Under the pieces are notes generated by a model. The model had not been told where the DNA came from, searched no databases, and was given only the letters and a program-made list of their open reading frames with translations. Made by a program: the position numbers and the translations under genes. Of a DNA stretch of 64,000 nucleotides, positions 10,097 through 17,253 are shown piece by piece; position 1 is the stretch's first letter, and each line of letters starts with the position of its first letter. Source of the DNA: Luteimonas_C sp035250245 (GTDB lineage Bacteria > Pseudomonadota > Gammaproteobacteria > Xanthomonadales > Xanthomonadaceae); contig DATFFH010000095.1 of the NCBI GenBank assembly GCA_035250245.1, positions 90,109 through 154,108 of the forward strand. Direction: 5' to 3'.

Positions 10097-10924
10097 TCAG
10101 CCGTTGGCGGCGGCTTTCGCCACCGGCTTAGACAGTCCGTCGAGGTAGGCGCGCAATTCTTTCGGCGGCATGTAGCCCGGCACCTGCTCGCCTTCCGCGG
10201 TGATGATCATCGGCGTGCCGGTCAGGCCGGCGCGCTGGCCGATGTCGTACTCCATCGACACCGGATTCTTGCAGTCCTTCATCGGCACGCCCTTGCCCGA
10301 CTTCGCCGCGGTCAGCGCCTGCTTGCGGTCGGCCGCGCACCACACCGCGATCATTTTCTTGTGGTCCTGCGTGCCCAGGCCCATGCGCGGAAAGGCCAGA
10401 TACTGGATCTCGATGCCCTGGCGGTTGTACTCGGCGATCTCGCTGTGCATTTTCTGGCAGTAGCCGCATTCGACGTCGGTGAACACGCTCAGCGTGTACT
10501 TGGGATTGGCCGGCGCGAACACGATGCGATCGCTCTGCGGGATCTGTTTCAGCAATTCCTTGCGCAGCGTCGCCACGCTGGCTTCGCTGAGATCCTTCTT
10601 GGCCTGCATGTCGTACAGCGAGCCCTGGATCATGTACTTGCCGTCGTCGCTGATGAACAAGGTCTTGCCGCCGACGATGGCTTCGCGGAAGCCGGGCATA
10701 GGCGCGGCGCCGATCTTGTCGATGGGCACTTGCTGGTTCAGCGAACGGATGGCGGCGATCGCGCGCGCATCGGCCGACCCGGCTGCGACCTTGGGCGCCG
10801 AACCCGCCGGCGCGGCGGCCGGCTGCGTCACCGGCTTGCCGGCGGCGGGCGTAGGGGCTTGCGACTGTGCGCAGGCGGACAAACTGATCGCACCCAGCAG
10901 CGTGGCGGCGGCGAAACGCTTCAT
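10097..10924 (-). CDS. dsbC: Thiol:disulfide interchange protein DsbC, predicted lipoprotein
   Basis: 275 residues. Periplasmic disulfide isomerase that reshuffles wrong disulfides and is kept reduced by DsbD. The N-terminus MKRFAAATLLGAISLSAC carries a lipobox (LSAC), then an Ala/Pro-rich linker, a dimerisation domain and a thioredoxin domain with active-site CGYC in FTDVECGYCQKMHSEIA, the cis-Pro in GTPMII and the second conserved Cys pair (VWCAADR, MKDCKNP). I chose ATG 10924; the frame continues 23 codons upstream but that part is basic and lacks a signal. E. coli DsbC is soluble, so the lipid anchor is notable. The gene follows xerD, as in E. coli. Confidence 0.9.
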   Translation of the reverse strand: MKRFAAATLLGAISLSACAQSQAPTPAAGKPVTQPAAAPAGSAPKVAAGSADARAIAAIRSLNQQVPIDKIGAAPMPGFREAIVGGKTLFISDDGKYMIQGSLYDMQAKKDLSEASVATLRKELLKQIPQSDRIVFAPANPKYTLSVFTDVECGYCQKMHSEIAEYNRQGIEIQYLAFPRMGLGTQDHKKMIAVWCAADRKQALTAAKSGKGVPMKDCKNPVSMEYDIGQRAGLTGTPMIITAEGEQVPGYMPPKELRAYLDGLSKPVAKAAANG

Positions 10925-11035
10925 CGTCAGGATTTTCCGTTCAGGAGGCCGGGTTGGACCGCGGCGGGCGGGATTGGTTCGGGATTTTCGCATAGATGGG
11001 TTTACGCATTCCGGCCCCTATTTCGGTCTGCTTTT

Positions 11036-11116
11036 GTAGAGTCGAGCCTGCTCGACTGCTTTTTTAGGGGATGGCCGCGATCTGACCGGAAAGCAGTCGA
11101 GCAAGCTCGACTCTAC
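11036..11116. repeat. GTAG palindrome (GTAGAGTCGAGC family)
   Basis: Inverted arms GTAGAGTCGAGCCTGCTCGACT and its complement, separated by about 38 bases. It lies between dsbC and xerD. The family recurs at 24729-24795 and 59865-59945. Confidence 0.85.
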
Positions 11117-11126
11117 AAAAGCCGGG

Positions 11127-12080
11127 TCAGCCGCGCGGGTGATGTTTGGCATGAAGCTGTTTCAGATGTTCGCGGGCCACCAGGGTGTAGATCTGGGTGG
11201 TCGACAAGGAACTGTGGCCCAACAGCATCTGCAACGCGCGCAGATCGGCGCCGCGATTGAGCAGGTGCGTTGCGAAACTGTGACGCAAGCCATGCGGGCT
11301 GACCTTGGCCGGATCGATCCCGCCCACGGCGGCGTAGCGCTTCACCAGTTGCCAGAATTGTTGCCTCGAAGGCGCTTCCCCTCCGGTGCCAACGAACAGC
11401 GCGGCGACGCTGCGTTTGCCCGCCAGCACCGGTCGCGATTCGGCCAGATAACGCTCCAGCCAATGCTGCGCTTCTTCGCCCAGCGGCACCAGACGTTCCT
11501 TGCTGCCTTTGCCCATCACCCGCAATACGCCCTGGCGCAGATTCAGCGCGGTCGCCGGCAAGCCGACCAGTTCGCTCACGCGCAAGCCGCAGGCGTACAT
11601 CAACTCGAGCATGGCGCGGTCGCGCAAGCCCAAGGGCGTATCGACTTCCGGCGCGGCGAGCATGGCGTCGATCTGGCTTTCGGCCAGGGCTTTGGGCAGC
11701 GAGCGCGGCAGCTTCGGCGGATCCAGCAACGCGGTCGGATCGTCCTTGCGGTCGCCGCGGCGCAAGCGGTGCGCGAAGAACGCGCGCAGCGACGACAGCA
11801 AGCGCGCATTGCTGCGCGCCGAATAGCCTTCGCGCGCGCGCCAGGCCAGATATTCGAACAACGCGGCGCGATCGGCGCCGGCCAAACCGCCGCCGCGGCC
11901 TTCGCGCCAGCGCGCGAAGGCTTCCAGATCGCGCCGATAGCTGTCGAGCGAACTGCGCGCCAGCCCGCTTTCGGCCCAGGTCGCGTCGATGAAGGCGGCG
12001 ATCGCCCGCTCGTCGTCGTCGGGTGCCGGCGGCAATGCGTTGACCGACTTGCGCCGGTCGGCGGGCGTGCGGGAAGCCAT
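11127..12080 (-). CDS. xerD: Site-specific tyrosine recombinase XerD
   Basis: 317 residues. With XerC it resolves chromosome dimers at dif. N-terminal SAM-like DNA-binding domain (about residues 25-110) and C-terminal catalytic domain with Arg in ACGLRVSEL (about 167), Lys in MGKGSKERLVPLG, His-x-x-Arg in PHGLRHSFATHLLNRGA, His in LLGHSSLSTTQIYT and the nucleophile Tyr in the same segment. The first ATG is used; an N-terminal tail of about 20 residues is longer than in E. coli XerD (298), so a slightly later start is possible. The downstream neighbour is dsbC, the order seen in E. coli. Confidence 0.92.
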   Translation of the reverse strand: MASRTPADRRKSVNALPPAPDDDERAIAAFIDATWAESGLARSSLDSYRRDLEAFARWREGRGGGLAGADRAALFEYLAWRAREGYSARSNARLLSSLRAFFAHRLRRGDRKDDPTALLDPPKLPRSLPKALAESQIDAMLAAPEVDTPLGLRDRAMLELMYACGLRVSELVGLPATALNLRQGVLRVMGKGSKERLVPLGEEAQHWLERYLAESRPVLAGKRSVAALFVGTGGEAPSRQQFWQLVKRYAAVGGIDPAKVSPHGLRHSFATHLLNRGADLRALQMLLGHSSLSTTQIYTLVAREHLKQLHAKHHPRG

Positions 12081-12128
12081 GGCCGCAGCTTAGGCGATGC
12101 GCGCCGGGCCCGGCTATGCTGACGCGCT

Positions 12129-12599
12129 ATGGAACCTGTCGAAAACGCACCGCCCCGGCCGCGCGCCTGGATCGGTTGGCGCCTGCTCGCCCTGCTCTAC
12201 GACTTCTGGCCGGCGCTGGCGCTGTGGATGCTGGCTTCGCTCGTCTTCACCGTCGGCTATACCCTGACTGGGCACGCGCCGCGGCAGAATATCGCGCCGT
12301 TGAGCGCGCTGCAGATCGAATTGTGGATCGTGTGCTGGCTGCTGACCGGCACGTACGCCACCGTCAGTTGGCGCCGCGGTGGACAGACCTTGGGCATGCG
12401 GCCATGGCGATTGCGAGTGACGGCGCCCGATGGCGGTCGCCCATCATGGCGTGCATTGTGGTTGCGCTACGCGGTCGCGACTTTTTCGCTGCTGCTCGGC
12501 GGCCTGGGCTTCTGGTGGGCCTGGATCGATCGCGACCGCCTGACCTGGCACGACCGCGCCAGTGGCACGCGCCTGCGTCGGGAACCGAAACAACCGTAG
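12129..12599 (+). CDS. RDD family membrane protein
   Basis: 156 residues with three hydrophobic segments: RLLALLYDFWPALALWMLASLVF, an inner one around LWIVCWLLTGTYATV, and one around YAVATFSLLLGGLGFWWAW. The RDD signature is modified to RLLALLYDFWP, and the downstream WRRGGQTLGMRPWRLRV and DRLTWHDRASGTRL segments are typical of the family. RDD proteins are inner-membrane proteins of poorly known role, some linked to ion transport. The gene is divergent from xerD and convergent with lptG. Its TAG stop (12597-12599) lies inside the GTAG head of the intergenic element. Confidence 0.85.
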   Translation: MEPVENAPPRPRAWIGWRLLALLYDFWPALALWMLASLVFTVGYTLTGHAPRQNIAPLSALQIELWIVCWLLTGTYATVSWRRGGQTLGMRPWRLRVTAPDGGRPSWRALWLRYAVATFSLLLGGLGFWWAWIDRDRLTWHDRASGTRLRREPKQP

Positions 12600-12779
12600 G
12601 GTGGGCCTAGGCCCACCATTGCCATACCCGGGCCGCGACGAACAACCATCGAAACGAAGTTGTCGGATGCAAACGACTTGCGCCGAAGAAAATCCGCCGC
12701 CCACGACGAGACGTTCGATCATTCCGATGCGGCACCATCGTCAGCGAACATGACGATGGTGGGCCAAGGCCCACCCTAC
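12596..12779. repeat. 184-bp GTAGGGTGGGC element filling the space between two convergent genes
   Basis: The ends are inverted repeats: GTAGGGTGGGCCTAGGCCCA at the left and TGGGCCAAGGCCCACCCTAC at the right, each itself a small hairpin. The interior contains GCGACGAACAACCATCGAA, which recurs with one change in the copy at 20199-20370. The left head holds the stop of the RDD gene and the right head holds the stop of lptG. This fits a MITE-like REP doublet mobilised by a RAYT transposase encoded elsewhere. Confidence 0.8.
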
Positions 12780-13879
12780 CCCGACCGGCGCCGGAACAGA
12801 TACATCGACACCGCCAGCATCAGCACCGATGGCAACAGATAGGCCAGCCTGAAATCGAACTTGAACACCCCGGCCAACTGCACGAACTGCTCCTGCAGCA
12901 TCCAGAAGCCCAGCGCGAACACGATGCCGACGAACAGGCGCTTGCCCAAGCCACCGCTGCGCAGGGTGCCGAAGGCGAACGGAATCGCCGCCAGGCACAG
13001 CGCCAGCACGTTCAGCGGATAGAACCAGCGCGCCCAGTAGTGCTGTTCGAATTCGCTGGCGTCCAAGCCGTTGCGTTTGCGGTAATCGATGCTGTCGCGC
13101 AACGAAGCCGAACTGAGATAGCGCGGCCTGGCCACGCTCGCGGCCAGCGCAGAGTCGTCGAGCTTGGATTCCCAGCGCTCTTCCGGCACGTTCGTACGGA
13201 CCACCGATTTGGCTTCGAACCGGGTGCGGTTCACGTTGCGCAGCAGCCAGCCGCCCGGGCGGTGTTCGGCGACGGCGGCGTGCGCCAACGACTGCAGGCG
13301 TCCTTCCTTCGAAAATTCGAACAAGCGCACGTCGCGCAATTCGAGCCAGCGATCGTCTCCGTCGCTGCGCTCCTGTCCTGTTTGGGCGTTGAGGAAGATA
13401 TCGCCTTCGCGCGCCCACAGTCCGGTGTACTGCGCGACGATCAAGTCCTTGGATTTCGCCGAAGCCTTCACCGCATCCGCGCGCTGCTGCGCCCAGGGCG
13501 CCAGGGTTTCGCCGTTCAGCACCATCAGCGCGGTCAACAGCGCCAGCGACAGCGCCACGGCCACGCTCAGGCGCCGCCGCGACAGGCCGAGCGCGCGCAA
13601 CGCGGTGAGTTCGGAACTGGCGGCCAGTTGGCCCAAGCCCATCAGCGAACCGATCACCGCAGCGGTGGGGAACAAGGTGTACGCGCGCCGCGGCAGGGTG
13701 TAGCTGACCGTCGTCAGCGCGGTGAAGAAATCGTAGTCGCCCTTGCCCAGATCGCTGATCTGCGGCACCAGCCCGCCCAGGATGAAATCCAGGCCCAGCA
13801 GCACCATCCAGGTGAGCAGCACCGTGCTCAGCACGACGCGGCCGATGTATACGTCGTGTAGTTTCGGGAAGGGCCTCAT
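12776..13879 (-). CDS. lptG: LPS export ABC transporter permease LptG
   Basis: 367 residues. Half of the LptB2FG inner-membrane complex that extracts LPS and pushes it along LptC-A-D. Three hydrophobic segments occur before and three after a large periplasmic beta-jellyroll domain (about residues 100-270), the LptF/G family architecture. The start (ATG 13879) overlaps the lptF stop as ATGA; the longer frame upstream lies within lptF. The last codons end at a TAG that belongs to the head of the GTAGGGTGGGC element, so the C-terminus SMYLFRRRSG may have been trimmed or extended by the repeat. Confidence 0.93.
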   Translation of the reverse strand: MRPFPKLHDVYIGRVVLSTVLLTWMVLLGLDFILGGLVPQISDLGKGDYDFFTALTTVSYTLPRRAYTLFPTAAVIGSLMGLGQLAASSELTALRALGLSRRRLSVAVALSLALLTALMVLNGETLAPWAQQRADAVKASAKSKDLIVAQYTGLWAREGDIFLNAQTGQERSDGDDRWLELRDVRLFEFSKEGRLQSLAHAAVAEHRPGGWLLRNVNRTRFEAKSVVRTNVPEERWESKLDDSALAASVARPRYLSSASLRDSIDYRKRNGLDASEFEQHYWARWFYPLNVLALCLAAIPFAFGTLRSGGLGKRLFVGIVFALGFWMLQEQFVQLAGVFKFDFRLAYLLPSVLMLAVSMYLFRRRSG

Positions 13880-14958
13880 GCCGCGCCTCTCTGGCGCCAG
13901 AAGCGCCCGTCGCGCAAGTACAGCCACACGGCCAGCGCCAGCACCGGCAGCAGCAGCCACCACAAACCCAGGAACATCGGCAGCTTGCCGTCGGACAGCC
14001 AGCGCGTGCCCAGCATCATCAGGTTCACGCTGACCATGTAGCCGAGGAAGCCGATCGCGATCCGTCCGTAGCGCGCCTGCCGCGGCGAACTGCGCGCGAG
14101 CGGAACCGCCAGCAGCATCAGCGCGAACGCCATCAACGGCGGTGCGAGCCGCCAGTGGATCTGCGCGTGCGCATCGCGGCGGCCGTCGCCGAACAGGTCC
14201 AGGGTCGGCATCAATTCGGGGTCTTCCTCGTCGCGGCTATCGTCGCGGTCCGGCATGCGCAGTTCGTTGCCGGCGTAGCGCATCATTCGATAGTCGAGCC
14301 CGCCGGCGACCGGACCTTCGACTTGGAAGCCGTCTTCCAAGCGCAAATAGCGTTCGCGATCGCCCTGCAGCGACAGCCCCCCGTGGTTGGCGGTGGTCAC
14401 ATCCATCCGGTCGTCGTGCTGGCGGTAGACGAAGATCCGGCTGAAGCGGGTGCCGTCGGGCGACATGCTGCCCAGATAGACGATACCGCCGCCGCCCGGC
14501 AGTTCGGTGAAACGGCCAGGCTCCATGCCCACCAGCAGCAGGCTGCGGTTCGCTTCTTCGACCATCTTGTGCGAATAGCGGTCGGCCCAAGGTCCCAGCC
14601 ACAGGGAACAGGACGCGATCACCGCCAGCACCGGCGCGCCGGCCAGCAGCAGCGGCCGCATCAAGCGCTTCGGCCCTACGCCGACCGCCGCCAGCACCGG
14701 CATTTCCGAATCGCGGTACATCCGCCCCAGCGACAGCAACAGGCCGAGCATCAGCGCCAGGGGCAGGATCAGCGGCATCCACTTGATCACCTGCAGCCCC
14801 AGTTGGGACAGCATCATCACCGCCGGCAGCTTGCCGCGCGCGATGTCGCCCAGCACGTCGGCGAAGATGCCGCCCAGGCTGACCATCATCAGCACCACCA
14901 ACGCCGCGAAGATGGACTGGGCGAACTCGCGGAACAGATAGCGGTCCAGTTGGGGCAT
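13876..14958 (-). CDS. lptF: LPS export ABC transporter permease LptF
   Basis: 360 residues. Partner of LptG. It begins MPQLDRYLFREFAQSIFAALVVLMMVS, has hydrophobic segments at about residues 15-40, 60-80, 100-125, 270-290, 305-325 and 330-350, and a periplasmic domain in between. ERYLRLEDGFQVEG, in the jellyroll, is typical of the family. It is divergent from pepA with about 230 bases between, the same arrangement as in E. coli, and is translationally coupled to lptG. Confidence 0.93.
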   Translation of the reverse strand: MPQLDRYLFREFAQSIFAALVVLMMVSLGGIFADVLGDIARGKLPAVMMLSQLGLQVIKWMPLILPLALMLGLLLSLGRMYRDSEMPVLAAVGVGPKRLMRPLLLAGAPVLAVIASCSLWLGPWADRYSHKMVEEANRSLLLVGMEPGRFTELPGGGGIVYLGSMSPDGTRFSRIFVYRQHDDRMDVTTANHGGLSLQGDRERYLRLEDGFQVEGPVAGGLDYRMMRYAGNELRMPDRDDSRDEEDPELMPTLDLFGDGRRDAHAQIHWRLAPPLMAFALMLLAVPLARSSPRQARYGRIAIGFLGYMVSVNLMMLGTRWLSDGKLPMFLGLWWLLLPVLALAVWLYLRDGRFWRQRGAA

Positions 14959-15190
14959 CGGCGCTCGATCGGCGGTGGGACGGGCATCCGGCCCGTATTC
15001 GGTGGCGGGCCAGGCCGGTGTCGCTATCCTGCCGGATCAGGCGTTTACGCGCTTTTCCGGCGGCGCGGCGGTCGCTAGCGCCGTTTCAGGGCGGCCTGCC
15101 CTGATAAACTCGAACGTTCTCGTCGGCCCAACCCGCGCAAGCCGCCGGAACGCCGCACGATTGTACGGAATCACTGACGGAATCTGTTTG

Positions 15191-16672
15191 ATGGCCCTCG
15201 AATTGGAACTGAACCGCGACGCCGCTGCGACCGCGCAGACCGGCTGCGTGGTGGTCGGCGCCTACGCCGACAATACGCTCACCCCCGCCGCGCAGGCGCT
15301 CAATACGGCCAGCGGCGGACGCCTGACCGCGCTGATCGAACGGGGCGACATCTCCGGCAAGACCGGCAAAGTGGCGATGCTCCACGACCTGCCCGGCGTG
15401 ACCGCACCGCGCGTGCTGGTGGTCGGTCTGGGCGAAGCGGCCAAGTTCGGCGTGCCGCAGTACCTGAAAGCGGCCGGCGACGCCGCGCGCGCATTGAAGG
15501 CTGGCGCCGCCGACGACGCGCTGTTCACGCTTTCGGAAGTGGACGTGCTGGGCCGCGACCGGGCCTGGAACATCCGCCAGGCCGCGATCGCCGCCAGCCA
15601 CGCCAGTTACCGCTACACGGCCACGCTGGGCGAAGCGAACAAGGCCAAGAAGGACGACTCCGGGCTGAAGAAGCTGGCGATCAGCGGCGACGACGCGCAA
15701 GCGCTCGCCCACGGCAAGGCGATCGCCGCGGGCGTCGCCTTCGCGCGCGAACTCGGCAACCTGCCGCCGAACATCTGCAACCCGACCTATCTCGCGCAAC
15801 AGGCGCAATCCTTCGCCGAGCGTTTCGAGCGGGCCGAATGCGAGGTGCTGGACCGCGAGCAGATGCAGGCGCTGGGCATGGGCTCGCTGCTGGCCGTCTC
15901 GCAAGGCTCGGCCAATCCGCCGAAGCTCATCGTGCTGAAGTGGAACAACGGCGGCGACGCCAAGCCCTTCGTGCTGGTCGGCAAGGGCATCACCTTCGAC
16001 ACCGGCGGCATCAACCTGAAGGTGCAAGGCGGCATCGAGGAGATGAAGTACGACATGTGCGGCGCGGCGACCGTGATGGGCGCGTTCGTGTCCGCAGTCG
16101 GCCTGCAATTGCCGATCAACCTGGTGGTGGTGGTGCCGGCGGTGGAAAACATGCCCGACGGCAACAGCTATCGCCCCAGCGACGTGCTGACCAGCATGTC
16201 CGGCAAGACCATCGAAGTCGGCAACACCGACGCTGAAGGCCGCCTGATCCTGTGCGACGCGCTGACCTACGCGCAGCGCTTCGAACCGCAGGCCTTGATC
16301 GACGTGGCCACGCTCACCGGCGCCTGCGTCGTCGCGCTCGGCAAATACGCCGCCGGCTTGATGAGCAAGCACGACGATCTGTCCGGCGAACTGCTCGAGG
16401 CCGGCGAAAACGTGTTCGACCGCGCCTGGCGCCTGCCGCTGTGGGACGAATACCAGACTCTGCTGGATTCCAGTTTCGCCGACGTTTACAACATCGGCGG
16501 CCGCTGGGCCGGCGCGATCACCGCGGGCTGCTTCCTGGCGCGCTTCGCGGAAGGCCAGCGCTGGGCGCACCTGGACATCGCCGGCGTGGCCAACGACGAC
16601 GGCAAGCGCGGCATGGCGACGGGGCGGCCGGTGGGGCTGTTGTCGCAGTGGCTGATGGATCGGGCCGGATAA
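15191..16672 (+). CDS. pepA: Leucyl aminopeptidase (M17 family)
   Basis: 493 residues. Hexameric zinc/manganese exopeptidase; in E. coli PepA also binds DNA at cer/Xer sites and carAB. The signature NTDAEGRLILCDAL is intact, as are VGKGITFDTGGINLK and the metal ligands Asp/Glu around it. I start at ATG 15191 because the protein from there (MALELELNRDAAATAQTG) matches the family N-terminus; the frame extends 72 codons upstream through sequence without family features. It is followed after seven bases by holC and then valS, a conserved proteobacterial order. Confidence 0.93.
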   Translation: MALELELNRDAAATAQTGCVVVGAYADNTLTPAAQALNTASGGRLTALIERGDISGKTGKVAMLHDLPGVTAPRVLVVGLGEAAKFGVPQYLKAAGDAARALKAGAADDALFTLSEVDVLGRDRAWNIRQAAIAASHASYRYTATLGEANKAKKDDSGLKKLAISGDDAQALAHGKAIAAGVAFARELGNLPPNICNPTYLAQQAQSFAERFERAECEVLDREQMQALGMGSLLAVSQGSANPPKLIVLKWNNGGDAKPFVLVGKGITFDTGGINLKVQGGIEEMKYDMCGAATVMGAFVSAVGLQLPINLVVVVPAVENMPDGNSYRPSDVLTSMSGKTIEVGNTDAEGRLILCDALTYAQRFEPQALIDVATLTGACVVALGKYAAGLMSKHDDLSGELLEAGENVFDRAWRLPLWDEYQTLLDSSFADVYNIGGRWAGAITAGCFLARFAEGQRWAHLDIAGVANDDGKRGMATGRPVGLLSQWLMDRAG

Positions 16673-16679
16673 AAGGCCG

Positions 16680-17105
16680 ATGCCCCGCGCCGATTTCTAC
16701 CTGATCGCCAAGGACCGCTTCAAGGCCGAGCCGCTGCGCCTAGTCTGCGAACTGGCGCGCAAGGCTTACGACGCGGATTTGTGGACGCTGGTGCTGGCGC
16801 GCGACGCGGCCCAGGCCGAAGAGCTCGACGAACTGCTATGGGCGTTCGACGACGACGCCTACATCCCGCACCAGATCGCCGGCACCGACGATGAGGACGA
16901 GCTGACGCCGGTGCTGATCGCTTCGCCCGAAGTCGATGCGCCGCTGCGGCCGCTGGTGATCAATCTGCGCGACGGCGTGGTGGACGGCGGCTTCGAACGC
17001 GTGCTGGAAGTGGTGCCCGCGGACGAGTCGGCGCGCGGGCCGCTGCGCGAGCGGTGGACGCAGTACAAGGCGCGCGGGCTGGAAGTGAACAAGCACGACA
17101 TGTAG
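16680..17105 (+). CDS. holC: DNA polymerase III subunit chi
   Basis: 141 residues; E. coli chi has 147. Chi links the clamp loader (through psi) to single-strand binding protein. The family pattern is clear: a start of MPRADFYLIAKDRFKAEPLRLVC, a centre with AEELDELLWAFDDDAYIPHQ and a C-terminus with RWTQYKARGLEVNKHDM. It sits between pepA and valS as in E. coli. A candidate psi partner is encoded at 20858-21118. Confidence 0.92.
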   Translation: MPRADFYLIAKDRFKAEPLRLVCELARKAYDADLWTLVLARDAAQAEELDELLWAFDDDAYIPHQIAGTDDEDELTPVLIASPEVDAPLRPLVINLRDGVVDGGFERVLEVVPADESARGPLRERWTQYKARGLEVNKHDM

Positions 17106-17117
17106 TTTTGCTCTAAG

Positions 17118-17231
17118 CCGTCATTCCCGCGAAAGCGGGAATCCAGCGACTTTCGGTCCGTGACCAGCGCTGCCCAAGACGCGAAAGCAAAAGCTAAAGT
17201 CACTGGATTCCCGCCTTCGCGGGAATGACGG
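17118..17231. repeat. Inverted repeat CCGTCATTCCCGCGAAAGCGGGAATCC
   Basis: Left arm at 17118, right arm ending at 17231 (GGATTCCCGCCTTCGCGGGAATGACGG), with about 60 bases between. This is a widespread proteobacterial intergenic repeat. It separates holC from valS. No GTAG head, so it belongs to a different class from the others here. Confidence 0.8.
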
Positions 17232-17253
17232 CTAAAAACAGAAGCAAGCGACG

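Noticed and set aside
12444..12779. Frames within the 184-bp GTAG element (for example 12444-12722, minus)
   Set aside because: They run across the RDD gene end and the repeat; no conserved features.
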